Source: Anisus vortex (Eukaryota > Mollusca > Gastropoda > Planorbidae). From it: 64,000 nt of DNA. Shown here in pieces: positions 16,863-28,896 of this stretch (its first letter is position 1; each line of letters opens with the position of its first letter). The notes under the pieces were generated by a model. The model saw only the letters and a list, made by a program, of their open reading frames with translations, was not told the origin of the DNA and ran no database searches. Location of the stretch: NCBI GenBank assembly GCA_949126835.1, contig OX421494.1, positions 25,070,185 to 25,134,184 on the forward strand, read 5' to 3'. A program made the position numbers and the translations under genes.

Positions 16863-18221
16863 AGTACTTTTAGGCGTTTGTTCTCGCGTAAGGGTTAACG
16901 AAAGTGTTTTTGTCTTTATGTTTATCTGAGCATTGCAACAGGTTGTGACCGTGTTGTATTTCTAAACCAGAGTTTAATGCCTTATGTATTATTACACAAA
17001 AATAAATACTACTAAATGAATGCACACGCCAAAAATAAAAAATTTATGGAGATAGATGCGTTAAGAGATAAAAATCTGTATTTTTTTAGCCCGGGGAACT
17101 TAACAACCAAATCCGCAAATTTTATTGTGATAAATCATGCAACAGTAACACACAGAAAACACACACACAAAAACACACTTATTCAAAATGTACTCGCTTA
17201 CCTACAGAGAGACGGGGTAAAGTGAGTGACAGATGTTGAGAGTGATAGAGAGAATGACGATGAGTGAGTGTGTCTTGACGTGAGAGCGGTGAGAAGCTTT
17301 AGTGGGGGGGGGGGGGCACTGACATTCCCGGGGGCGATTGGGGGGCGATGAAGGGCAAGTGGGCGGTACAAACGTACCTGATATATTTTAACACGTCAGC
17401 TATTTGAATCGATTAGTTTTTGGCGGATGAAATGTGATGTAAACGCAAGTGCTGCTAAATATCTGATATCCCCCAACTGTATGCCCACATATATTATTAT
17501 ATTTAATAAGAAATATCAATCGCAGTGACTTTTCGATGAAGTAGGGGTCAGTATTTGGCAAATATAGTGTGCGGCCAGCTGTTCCTGTGGATGGTTCACC
17601 GGACTGTCGCCTTAACATCTGATAATATTAATGATATTTTCATATCAGTTTAACAGAGATGTTCTAATTATCTTTTAGGAAAGTGCTCACTATAGTGTTA
17701 AGCAATATAATAAATAGTAATCATACAAACTGGGTAAGTATTTTAATGCTTGAAAATATACATATAAATTCTTTAGTCATATAATATATATATAATTTTC
17801 AAATACTTTTTACAGTTTGATCATTTCAAAGTCATAAATTATAAGCCATTTATTTTTTATAAAAGAAAGAAAAAACAAAAATATTAGATCAAATAAAACG
17901 GGGTAATTATCTCCCTTTAACTAAAAAAATGTTTCCATATTTTATTCACTATTGCTGCCGAACAAGTTATGTTTTGTAATATAACAAATATTACTGATGA
18001 TTAGACTTAGGGCTTTTGCAACCAAAATTGAAACAAAAATAGACAAATTGCTAGCAACACACCAGGCAAAGGATTCGCATTAATATTGATTTATTTAAAC
18101 CTTTTGTTAAGGCAATTTTTTGATCTATTAATTCTTACAAGTGAATATGTTTCCTTTTCAGTTTTTTTTAAAGATAATTAATCACACAAAAAGTCTAATA
18201 CGCCTAAAAAAAATGCGGAAA
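16863..18221. other. Intergenic sequence
   Basis: A G-run lies near 17303. Bases 17690-17995 share TAATCATACAAACTGGGTA and TTTTGTAATATAACAAATATTACTGA with the inner hAT-type repeats at 27830, 41510 and 56690, so an old fragment of that family is present. The short frames here have no recognisable product. Confidence 0.5.
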
Positions 18222-18560
18222 CTATAGGCCAGATGGGCGGAAGGGGGGGCGGTGAGCAGAAAATAGTGTAAAAGGGGGCGGTGAGCCGAAAAAGGTTGAG
18301 AACCTATGCAATAGAGTGATGAGATAGAGTGTGGGAGAGAGAGAGAAAGAGAGGAATAGGGATATAAAGCAGGATAAAGAGAGAGAGAGTTGAAATAGAC
18401 AGTTGGCGAGAGAGAGAGAGAGAGAATAAGGACGAGTATAATAGTGAGTGAAGGTAAGAAAGGACGAGAGAGTGTGTGACAGAAATAGAGGGGATAGAGA
18501 GACAGATAGGGCGAGAGATAGAGAGAGTGAAAGAGACAAAAGTTTTTCCCTTTAAAAAAA
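18222..18560. repeat. GA-rich low-complexity tract
   Basis: Imperfect GAGAGA runs are interrupted by short unique words. Minus-strand frames are Ser-Leu repeats and are not genes. Confidence 0.85.
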
Positions 18561-20010
18561 AGCTTTCCAAATCCCAGAATGCTCTATGACCTAATGTTCG
18601 TGAAATCAGCCGCCATTGGTCAGTATCGTAAGGTACATACAACGACTGCAATGATTGGTTTATGAAATAGACCGTGACTGATTCTGTCTGGTGTGCTGCA
18701 TTGTTGACGTATCCACCTTTACTTTATATTATGTAACTGACTGAGATATTTATAATCAAATCTTTAAATTATTCACTACGATCTCTTATTCTCTCTTTCT
18801 TTTTCTCTACCCCTCCCCCCCCCCCCCCAATTTATCTCTTTATTCTACTTCTTCATTCTTTATTGCCCCCATTATCTATAACTGTCTCTACCATATTACA
18901 TTTCCAAATTAATTTCTATTATTTTGTGCAGTTCTCGTTCTCTGTTAATTTTTAAATTGGCTTTCTATCTCATATTCCTTTACTTCTATCTTTATTCGCT
19001 CTTTTCTTTTTCCACTCGCTATAAGCTTATCTCGATTCTTCACTGTACCACGCGCTCCCATTCGTACTTTCATTAGCTCTAACCCCCCCCCCCCCCCACC
19101 CGAACCTCTCTCTCTTTCTAATATATATATATATATATATACAGGGTTATTCATAAAGAATAGCCCGAGTATATAATGTGCTTCGGTTTTCAAGTATCGT
19201 CATGGAATGTGTCAAAGACCATTAGAAAGACGACTCGTCTTAGACTAGCTATAGTAGAAGTTTTGAATTCCTGCCTAATCCTGTAGTCGCTTCTTTGTTT
19301 CGAAAACATTCATTAGCTTGTTTTTACCCTTGGAAAGGCAAGTTCTGTGTTCGCGAAAACGATTTTCTGTTATCACGGTACAGCTTGATTTTCGAAGGCG
19401 ATTTCTCATTAATAAATCCTCTCCCTAAGAAGACTCGACGGTTGTTTCGACTGTTTCTAGAAACTGTGTAAAGTTAAAAGTTCAAGACGGCCACGAGTTT
19501 TCACAAGAACAAGTGGGAAAAGTCTGTGTTGTGTTTGAGAAATGATTGCTAAAGATGTTGAGCTAGTATTAAGCTCAATCCGCTATCTTGCTTGTGCCAA
19601 GAAAACGTCTACAATTGAAACTACACAGACTGCAGATCATTCAGGCACTGCCTGTACCTATAGTATAAGATTTGTGCTACCGGGAGACATTGCAAATATA
19701 CGGGCGAGCCACCACGATAATGATCCTAGGGGAACCGCAGTAAACAATCGCTGGGCTGCGGAAACCTGGCGGCTGGAGCCTGGACAGAGCTTTTTTGTGC
19801 CTCCCCCCAGCTCACTCCTAATACGTAACGCCCTGGACTATAGAGCCTTAGGCTCGTCCGGTTTTTTATAGACATTATAACTCGGTCTCCTCTCAAATCG
19901 ACTAATAGTAAAAAATATTGTAACCAAAAAAAAAACTTTAAGTTAGCCACAACTTAATGTGAATGTATCATTCACTCTCTCTTTCTACCTCTCCTCCCTT
20001 TGTATGTCTT
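18561..20010. other. Intergenic, with C-runs, TA repeat and family A fragment
   Basis: Poly-C runs lie at about 18816 and 19083, and an (AT)n run at 19121-19141. Bases 19660-19870 (GATTTGTGCTACCGGGAGAC onward) match an interspersed repeat also seen at 25730-26000. The frame at 19542-19871 spans this repeat and is not a convincing gene. Confidence 0.5.
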
Positions 20011-21041
20011 GGCCACGGAAACTGGTGAATGTTACTTTACTACCAACATTTACTGGTGAATGCTACTTTACTACCAACATTTACTGGTGAATGCTACTTT
20101 ACTACCAACATTTACTGGTGAATGCTACTTTACTACCAACATTTACTGGTGAATGCTACTTTACTACCAACATTTACTGGTGAATGCTACTTTACTACCA
20201 ACATTTACTGGTGAATGCTACTTTACTACCAACATTTACTGGTGAATGCTACTTTACTACCAACATTTACTGGTGAATGCTACTTTACTACCAACATTTA
20301 CTGGTGAATGCTACTTTACTACCAACATTTACTGGTGAATGCTACTTTACTACCAACATTTACTGGTGAATGCTACTTTACTACCAACATTTACTGGTGA
20401 ATGCTACTTTACTACCAACATTTACTGGTGAATGCTACTTTACTACCAACATTTACTGGTGAATGCTACTTTACTACCAACATTTACTGGTGAATGCTAC
20501 TTTACTACCAACATTTACTGGTGAATGCTACTTTACTACCAACATTTACTGGTGAATGCTACTTTACTACCAACATTTACTGGTGAATGCTACTTTACTA
20601 CCAACATTTACTGGTGAATGCTACTTTACTACCAACATTTACTGGTGAATGCTACTTTACTACCAACATTTACTGGTGAATGCTACTTTACTACCAACAT
20701 TTACTGGTGAATGCTACTTTACTACCAACATTTACTGGTGAATGCTACTTTACTACCAACATTTACTGGTGAATGCTACTTTACTACCAACATTTACTGG
20801 TGAATGCTACTTTACTACCAACATTTACTGGTGAATGCTACTTTACTACCAACATTTACTGGTGAATGCTACTTTACTACCAACATTTACTGGTGAATGC
20901 TACTTTACTACCAACATTTACTGGTGAATGCTACTTTACTACCAACATTTACTGGTGAATGCTACTTTACTACCAACATTTACTGGTGAATGCTACTTTA
21001 CTACCAACATTTACTGGTGAATGCTACTTTACTACCAACAT
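20011..21041 (+). repeat. 31-bp minisatellite, about 33 copies
   Basis: The unit is ACTGGTGAATGCTACTTTAC plus TACCAACATTT, nearly invariant across 1.02 kb; only the first copy has GTTAC. The array is preceded by GGCCACGGAA, which is the word that precedes ACTGGTGAACGCT in the tRNA-derived SINE at 22303. It ends with CTACCAACATAAACT. Confidence 0.95.
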
Positions 21042-22194
21042 AAACTAAAAGGATCTAAGCTGGATTCCTGGCTTCTGTTTTAAAACTTGAAAACCAATAC
21101 CGTAACAATTTAGTACCAGAACATTCAACATCTACTTACAAAGATCATCTTTGTATATTCTTGAAAAGTCATTGTAAGCTACTTTTTACTCTTTTCGGTT
21201 GAAAGAAATCATATTTGTACAAGCCCCCACTGTCAGTGTTAATTATACAGGCTAGAATATTTAATAACTGAGTCAGGCGATGAAATACTTGAGGCTGAGA
21301 ATAGCTGTGATCAATATAACACCTTGGTGCGTCAACACTGTGTCCTGCTTAGTTAGCAATTCACTTTGAACTTGATTTCACTTCTTAAGAGGAAGTCATA
21401 ATTGCACGAAATTAACATCATGCTTTCTCTCTCTCTCTCTCTATCTCTCTCTTTCTCTTTTTCTCTAAATCTCTTCCTCGCCTCGTCCATTTATTTTGAT
21501 GATAGCATTAAAAAAAAATCGTCTTTCTATTTATAGTATAAAATAAGTCTAATTGAATCGAGAGATCAGTCTATGTGCATTCATTTCGACCTATCGGTGA
21601 AAAATAACAGTATTGCAACTTTTAATTAACTAATAGAGTTTCTAAAACCCAAGCTTTAAAAGGAAGAAACGACTTCCAGTAATTTGTCATGAGTTATCTG
21701 TCTTGTCTCCCACCCTCCCTCTTTTTTCGTTCGATCTTTTTTTCTTACAAAATCTAATAACGTCAATGTAAAAGTATTTGAAATAGAAGAACATCAAGGT
21801 TTTATTTGCTTTGAATGGGAGGAGAGAAAAAACAAACACAAGAAAACTCATTCCAACATTGTTGAGGAATCAAATTTAGACATTTCCACATCTTAACTCA
21901 CTGTGGTACTACTCAATTTTAGGTTGCAGGCGTTTTGTGTCACTGCTTTTTAAAAACAAATAAAATACCTTTTTTTTATAGTTATACAAGCTAAATTGCC
22001 CGGCGTTGCCTGGGGAAAAAATTACAAAAGCCTATATAAGCTAAAGATATAAAAAAATACAATGAACAGAATGCTATAATAATTTTAACAATATAATTAT
22101 TATTTATTGAAAACATTTTAGAAAAGAAATTTAAAATAGATTATTTTAATCGGATTAAAAAAGGGAATTTCCTTTTATTTACCAACAAGGTTTG
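21042..22194. other. Intergenic sequence
   Basis: A (TC)n run lies at 21426-21450. The rest is unique AT-rich sequence with no gene signal. Confidence 0.5.
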
Positions 22195-22302
22195 GACTAT
22201 CCCTGACTGAGAATCGAACGCCCGTCTCCCGCAAGCGTCTAAAATATAATTTATTACATTTTACTTACTCAAAACACTTTAGGAAATCTTTAAGTCCTAA
22301 AT
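22195..22302 (-). repeat. tRNA-derived SINE fragment (minus)
   Basis: On the minus strand GGGCGTTCGATTCTCAGTC is box-B-like, next to GCTTGCGGGAGAC. No complete cloverleaf is visible. Confidence 0.4.
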
Positions 22303-22552
22303 GGGGCACGGTGGCCGTGCGGCAGCGCGTTCGACTGGTGAGACGAAGGTCCCCGGTTCGAACCCTGGTGCAGGCTAGGATTTTTCCCGGGTCTACCCAG
22401 CTCTGATGGATACCTGACCTTAGTTGGGGTAAAGTAAAGGCAGCTGTGCATAGTGCTGGCCACACAATCACCTTGTATGCCGTGGCCACAGAAACTGGTG
22501 AACGCTGCTTCATCGGCCCTATGGATCAATTTGGTCCGACGGGTACTTTACT
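22303..22552 (+). repeat. tRNA-derived SINE, full copy
   Basis: The head has GTGGCCGTGCGGCAGCGCG (box-A-like) and GGTTCGAACCCTGG (box B at 22355-22365). A body with GGGTCTACCCAGCTCTGATGG and GTGGCCACAGAAACTGGTGA follows, ending ACGGGTACTTTACT. Minus-strand copies of the family lie at 33456, 40366, 58367 and (decayed) 61750. Confidence 0.8.
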
Positions 22553-22624
22553 TCTAAAATTCTTTGCTATCTTTAAAATAAAAGTAATATCAATGGAAAA
22601 AAAGAACAAAAGTAAAAAAAAAAA

Positions 22625-22705
22625 AATACGTAATAAGTGGGGATCGGAAATAAGGTCGCACGCATGGCAGTCGGATACGCTAACCACTCAGCTAGGGAGG
22701 ACACA
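22625..22705 (-). repeat. tRNA-derived SINE head (minus)
   Basis: On the minus strand TAGCTGAGTGGTTAGCG (box-A-like) is followed by a decayed box-B region GATCCCCAC. It is a fragment, not a functional tRNA. Confidence 0.5.
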
Positions 22706-23285
22706 TACCGGAAGCAAGATCGCAAAAGTAAAATATGAGACAGCAAGGTCACGTGTCTTGAAATGAACTAATAGGAATCGGAATCCACACTCACACAGTC
22801 TATTTTAAATATATATTTTTGGAGATATTGTCTAAAAATATGACACTGCAAAACTGTTTCATAGTATAAGCGTACGTGACTTCTACCCATTTCAGAATGG
22901 ATTTGTGTTGTTTTTTAAAGTGTGGCCTGCTAGTCTAAAGTGTTTGATGAAATGCATTAGTGCTTTTCAATATTAAATAGATTTAATTGTACATTCACTG
23001 TATTAATTTATTAGCAAGGAATAAATGTAAACATGCGAGTTAAATAAGTCGTTGTCTCACTGACCATCTCACACAGATTCAAGTAAAGAATTATATATTA
23101 AAAAGAGTTTATCTAAAGGATTTATAAACTGTCAATATAAGATTTAGCTTTAATGTATTTTTATCTGTTCCGTGAATGAAACGAACAAAAGCTGTTGTTG
23201 TTGCTTCAGATCGTATTAAATAACAAGCGGATAATGAGTTGGAAGAGTACAGGGTTGGAAAAACGATATGACCAAGCTCGTGTAT
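22706..23285. other. Intergenic sequence
   Basis: This is AT-rich with no recognised feature. Confidence 0.4.
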
Positions 23286-23318
23286 GTGTAAGAGACAGAT
23301 AGATAGATGAATAGATGA

Positions 23319-23355
<37 letters not shown>

Positions 23356-23450
23356 CAGATAGACAGATAGATAGATAGATGAATAGATGAATAGATAGAT
23401 AGACAGAAAGATAGATATAGAGATTGATGGATATATATATATATAGAGTG
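23286..23450. repeat. (GATA)n microsatellite
   Basis: GATA repeats with GACA and GATG variants. The Tyr-Leu-Ser-Ile frames on the minus strand are repeat translation. Confidence 0.95.
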
Positions 23451-23626
23451 AAGCTGCGAAGGACTGCGAAAATGCGTTATAAATATCTGTCCGGGTGTTC
23501 TCCTGGTCTTCACATATAAATGTAATCCTATCGAATTTCCATTTGTCTTGGTTTGATAACCACAACAACACGATCAAAATAATTTAAATCTGGTTTATCA
23601 ACAGCAGCTTTAATTGATATAATCTT

Positions 23627-23835
23627 TGCGAGAGAGAGAGAGAGAGAGAGGGAGGAAGGGAGTGAGAGAGTGAAAGAGAGAGAGGGAGGGAGGGAGGGAG
23701 TGAGAGAGAGGGAGAAAGAGAGGGAGGGAGGGAGTGAGAGGGGGAGAAAGAGAGGGAAGGAGGGAGTGAGGGAGGGAGTGCGGGAGGGAGGGAGTGAGAG
23801 AGGGAGAAAGAGAGGGAGGGAGTGAGGGAGGGAGT

Positions 23836-23869
<34 letters not shown>

Positions 23870-24005
23870 GGGAGGGAGGGAGAAAGAGAGGGAGGGAGGG
23901 AGTGAGAGAGGGAGAAAGAGAGGGAGGGAGGGAGTGAGAGAGAGAGAGTGATAGAGAGAGAGGGCAGGGAGGGAGAGAGAGAAAGAGAGAGAGAGGGGAG
24001 GGAGG
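23627..24005. repeat. (GA)n / (GGGA)n low-complexity array
   Basis: Higher-order units of GAGAGGGAGAAAGAGAGGGAG and GAGGGAGTGAGAG recur for about 380 bp. The minus-strand Pro-Ser-Leu frame is not a gene. Confidence 0.93.
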
Positions 24006-24424
24006 AAAAGTGAAGGGAAAAAGAAGAGGACGATAAGCTAAAAATAAATAAATAAATAAAAATGTATCATTGGTTCCAATTTTTTTGCCAATTTCTTGCC
24101 ATTGTTTAGCAATAAAAACTCTGTTCGAGTAGCTATCATCAGTTTTGTCGTACAGTACTTGCCGTTTTTGCACTGCGGCGATTAGAGCTTCGTTAATTGA
24201 CATTTTTGCGGCTGGTCTTATCACTTGCTGAGAGTAAACTGGGAGAAATTTTAGTTGCGAGTTAAAACGTTCGGGGTCGATTCAGCATATGGGAGCGGCA
24301 AAAAAAGGAGAGGAACGCGAGAGGGGTGCACTCCGTCGCCTAGATTGAAATATGAGACTCTTCTGGTGATTCGGCAACTGAGAGCAAAGGTCAAGCTGGG
24401 ACCATCACGAAGCGGAGACGAAAA
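24006..24424. other. Intergenic sequence
   Basis: It contains a short (AAAT)n run near 24045 and otherwise no recognisable feature. Confidence 0.4.
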
Positions 24425-24790
24425 CGAATGCACTCAGTTCATTTAAGACAATGTAGACTCTTTGTCAACAGCAACCACAGAGGCAGACATGCAGCACACA
24501 GCATGGGCATATTCTCCATAGTATGTACAAACTTCGAACTCGTCATAAAAAAAAAAGTTGGAAGCTCTACATCAGCCTGCCCACCTGACACTGACTATAC
24601 TGAGTTGTCCATCACGGTCAACGGCTCACCAACGAGAACAGGCTCACATACCTAAGCAGTACCCCCTCACGGACAGTCCATACAGATGAGAAAGACAAAC
24701 CCCAGCGTTGCCAGAGTAAGCGGCCCATTCGAAAGACTCCAGACCAACGTCTGGGATCGGAAAAACATCAAGCTGCACATGGTCACACCC
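24425..24790 (+). pseudogene. RTE-type LINE reverse-transcriptase fragment
   Basis: Several frames together read like the palm-to-thumb region of an RTE-clade reverse transcriptase: VCTNFELVI, TELSITVNG, then PSRTVHTDE and FERLQTNVWDRKNIKL. Frameshifts separate them, and an A-run near 24548 breaks the first. It is a decayed, truncated copy with no intact frame. Confidence 0.6.
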
Positions 24791-25340
24791 ATCCCCCCCC
24801 CCCCACACACACACAGTGCAACAAACTTAACGTGTTCTGATTGGTCTCCTCAGCCAGTTCTCACCATTGAAACATAAAAGACATTGACTAGTTCTCGTCG
24901 ACCCCCCCCCCCGACCCCCATTCTATGAACGACCAATGAGCTGGTTCAAATAAAACTAAAGACCTAGACTAAGTAGGCCCTTTATTTTTTGTTGCCGACA
25001 ATATATCTTAACGTAATACATGTCCAAATAAAAATATATTTTCCATAATAGGAAGAGCTCTACAAGTTATTTGACTAGACATTGCCCACATCAATTTCCA
25101 CATTCTCCCCCCTCTCCCCTATTCGAATTCCCCCCCCCCCCCCCTCCAGCCAGTCCGTTGAAAAAAAAATCAAAACAAATCACAATGACATGAAAATTGT
25201 CTTTCGATGTTTAGGCAAAAATGCATTACTGTGTTTCCTGTTAGCAGAAATTGCACAAATCAATATGTTCTTAGCAATGTTATCCATGCAAACTAAACTG
25301 TGCCATTTAGAGCATATTATTATTAGAAGCAAGTACTGGT
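24791..25340. other. Intergenic sequence with C-runs
   Basis: Poly-C tracts lie at about 24796, 24902 and 25131. No gene is seen. Confidence 0.5.
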
Positions 25341-26110
25341 GTCAAGCCAGGCAGATATTTCTGCATAGTGTTCGTGTGGTATGGGTGTTGAGACACAACT
25401 TAAAGCTTAAGGCACAATCGGCCCCTTCTCAGCTTGTGGTAGGCTCACCACCAACTGCATGTGATGTGTATCATGCTGAGCAGTTGTAATTAATAACTTC
25501 CGTACCCATGGGCCTCAAAGACTGGCGAAGTGTGTAAACCGCCGAAACGTTCACGTTAAGAGCAAATCGGAGGGCGAACGCTTGGGAAAGGGGGGGGGGG
25601 GCGGCCCTTGTTGCGCGTTCGAGGTTTATTTTACCTACCAAGATGCCCCTAGTCTCGTTAAGGAGGAAGCAATGAGCGCAACAGTCGGTCTCGAACCCGC
25701 CCCTGGTACCTGAATGTCCAAACTTATAGTCCAGGATTTGTGCTACCAGGCGACAGTGTGGGTATACGAGCGAGACACCAAGATAATGATCCGAGGGGAA
25801 TTCCGCAAGTAGGGAGTGAAGTGTCTTGCGGAAACCATACCCTGTTATGCGCCTTAGCGGCGTGTCGCGGGGTAGCTAGATGGACAGGATCTTGGTGTGC
25901 CCCACTTGACCAACCCCTTTACATCGATACATCCTGGACTCAAGAGCCGGAAGGCACGTTAGTTCATTTTACAGACAATTATAAGTCGGTGTTGGGACAG
26001 AACTTAAAGCGTTAGGAACCATCCCCCCCCACCCCCTCAGCTTATGGTAGGCGGACTACCAAATATGTGTGAAATGTAGCAGAGTTGAGCAGTTGTAATT
26101 AATAAAAGTT
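25340..26110 (+). repeat. Interspersed repeat family A, with direct repeats
   Basis: Two blocks (25389-25496 and 25990-26105) share ACTTAAAGC, CTCAGCTT[G/A]TGGTAGGC and CAGTTGTAATTAATAA. Between them, GGATTTGTGCTACCAGGCGA onward matches 19668-19870. CTGGCGAAGTGTGTAAACC (25520) matches 51037. This is an unclassified dispersed element; a two-block direct-repeat layout is visible but the ends are unclear. Confidence 0.55.
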
Positions 26111-26894
26111 TGAGGCAGGCATCCCTAAATGAAAATATACGCGTGTTTGAAAACTCTATCAATACAATATAGTAAAACAAATAAATACAAATCGTTTTTA
26201 TAATACATTAAATGACAGGGGTAAGCACAACTGAAGTCAATGGTAGCAGCATTCCGGTGTTTCGTATAATTTACAAAAAGATTACACCTACATAGTTAAT
26301 GAATATACACATTAATTTAAACTTAATTCTACTTTCTTGAAATAGGAGTATGTAAAGTCTAAAAATATTTAGCATGTGCTTAATGCGATTCCCAGCGGGT
26401 AATTTTAACACACGTGACCTTATTGTCCTGTATTTTACTTTTGTGATATTTTATTTCTGCATATTTTATTATCGTCCGGGATAAATGGTTAGAATCATTG
26501 CGTGTCACGCGAGTGACTTGGGTTTCAATTCCCATACGGCATGTTTTTATTTTTACTTTTTTTTTTCAAAATACCCTTTATATTCCTGAAAACCACATTA
26601 TTTAAAGGCTGTGAAGATTGTCGAGATTTTCCGAATTGGTTTGAATAAGTAAAAAAAAAAAAAAAAAGATAAAACGTTACATTTTACATTTTATTTGATT
26701 GCTTTCGTATTGTAAGGCTTGACTATATGTATTTATTTTAAAAAAAAGTATAATTATTAGACGCAACATAATAATGCATTAACAAATTCTCAATTCAAAT
26801 TTGCTTCAATCTGTGAATTTTATGATATCTAAATTAATAATAAGTTGTGATGTTATTTAACTTAAAATTAATGATACCAACGTGCATATTGCTG

Positions 26895-26949
<55 letters not shown>

Positions 26950-27235
26950 GTATATAAAGCTGAAAGATTGTTCCATTTGCTCTTTCGTGAAATTGTTATC
27001 CCAGGCGCCGCCGGGTACTTTAGCTAGTATACATATACCAAAAATTAAAATAATGAAAAAACAGAAAAAAATGAATTTAATTGTTTTCAATGAGTTAACG
27101 AAGACTCGAATGTTGCCTTACCGTAATGTATTATGAAGCAGACGGATTGTTTACAATTTATATGAAATCGCGGTCGTTTCCGAATGCATTAAAAGATATA
27201 TTATATACAGAGAGTTGTGTAGGATCTATACTTCC
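26111..27235. other. Intergenic, with tRNA-like SINE fragment
   Basis: Bases 26474-26546 look tRNA-derived: ATAAATGGTTAGAATC as box A and GGTTTCAATTCCC as box B. A (TA)n run lies at 26910-26956. The rest is AT-rich and unique. Confidence 0.5.
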
Positions 27236-28896
27236 CAGTAGCGTAGCCAGGGGGGTGAGCAGGGTGAGCAGCCGCTCCCCCTACGACCATTTTCGAACAA
27301 AAAGGGCCTTTTCGTTAAAAAAAAATAAATTAATTTATAATTTTAACAAGCCTCGAAGCACAATTTATGCTGTCTCTAATTTTTTTATTTAAGTTGCATT
27401 TCAACAATTTAATTTATTACAATCATTTTGAGTCATTCAGCGTGCCAACAACGTGAAAGTAAAACTTATCAACTATAGAATTTTTATAACCCAATTTATT
27501 TAGTGCCGTAGCAAGACCCAGACCAAAAGCAAAGGAGTGTATTAGAGAAAATCATTAAAGCGTTTTATATTTAACAAAAAATTTACCTGTTTGTTATTAT
27601 CAGCTTTAAAAAAAATCCATTCATAGCTAATACAAAATTTCATTACTTAACTTACACATTAATAGTTATCAACATTTAAATTTAGTTGTCAAGAAATTAA
27701 TCTAGTCATAGATATAAAGTCTTTCATATTTAATCTCAGCATAACTTAGATTTTTACTCATAAACCCGGTAGAATATTATTGCTGTCTAATTGCAATTAT
27801 GAGAAAGAAATACATAATAATCATACAAACTGGGTAGTTATTGTAATGTTTTAAAATGTAAATGTACATTCTTTAGTCATAAAATATTTATGTAATGTTC
27901 AACTATCTAGTGTAATTTGATCATTTTAGAGTTATAAATTGTAACCAATTAATTTTTTAAAAGGAAACAAAAAAGAAACATATTATTTCCCTTCAATTAA
28001 ATTCACCAAATTTGATGCTAGTGATACCAAACGAGTTAATTGTTTTAATATAACTAGTGTACTTAAGAAACGCTCATCTATCTTAATTTACCTTAAATTA
28101 GGGAAAAAGTTAAATGTTTTGAAATTGATTTAAACGGAAAGATATGTCAAGTTTCAATGCAAATCCATTCCAGTTGCCCAACACTTCAAGTGCTTTTGGA
28201 CCCAGTCTTGTAAATGGAAGTTTAACTCACTGAAATGTGTCGCCAAGTTATCCAGAAACATTGTCTTCAACAGTCAGTTCTCCTCATTCAATAAAGGATT
28301 TTTTTTTCCATTAAGATACATCTTAATTTCTTCCAGACAAGAAAATAATTTATATAAGACTTTACCTATTCTCCGTATGACTTTCTTCTAGAAGAGACTT
28401 GAGAAACTATGCAATTGACTATCTTAGCAATAGATTCAATCACAGAATGCAAGTCCAGTGATGAGAGCTTTGCATACAAACATTCCTGAACTAAAACAGT
28501 CGACATCCAGTGTGATTACCATGTAGTTCGCCATGCAGCACCCACTAATTATGCTGACACACGTTGTTTTTACTTGCATTAAACAACATTCGCGTGCCAC
28601 TGAAAATCGTTCGGCGTGCCAAGTCTGGCATGCGTGCCTTAGGTTGTCGACCCCTGCTATAGAGCATTCGCGTTGATTCTATACATACTTTTCGATATTA
28701 GAAGTTCATCCCGAAAATGAGCAGTAGATGCAACTATTATACAATGTGTGTATCCTGAGGCACAGGGTATTCTTGTAACATTTGATACGTACGAATTCTT
28801 AGTTATTCTATTAATGTGGAAAAATTGCTAAAGGTGGGGCCTTTTTCATAAAATTTCGCCCCCCCCCCCCAGCGTCAAAACCTGGCTACGCCACTG
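27236..28896 (+). mobile_element. Non-autonomous hAT-like element N1, copy 1 (carries inner repeat N2)
   Basis: The TIRs are CAGTAGCGTAGCCAGG on the left and CCTGGCTACGCCACTG on the right. The flanks are ATACTTCC and ATACTCCC, 7 of 8 matching as an 8-bp duplication. Inside, from about 27430 to 28660, is a second element (N2), recognised by TCATTCAGCGTGCCAACA near its start and GGTTGTCGACCCCTG at its end. N2 has lost its left tip. No transposase is seen. Confidence 0.8.

Noticed and set aside
19542..19871. 109-residue frame as a gene
   Set aside because: It spans a dispersed family A segment whose other copies are not open in the same frame.
20011..21041. CRISPR-like regular 31-bp repeats
   Set aside because: The units are contiguous with no variable spacers, in an animal genome. 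It is a minisatellite.
22303..22375. A functional tRNA gene
   Set aside because: Box A and box B-like words exist, but the sequence continues into a repeated SINE body and no full cloverleaf can be drawn. The same applies to 26474-26546 and 63483-63545.
23610..24224. 204-codon Pro/Ser/Leu-rich frame
   Set aside because: It is translation of the GGGA/GA low-complexity array. No domain is seen.
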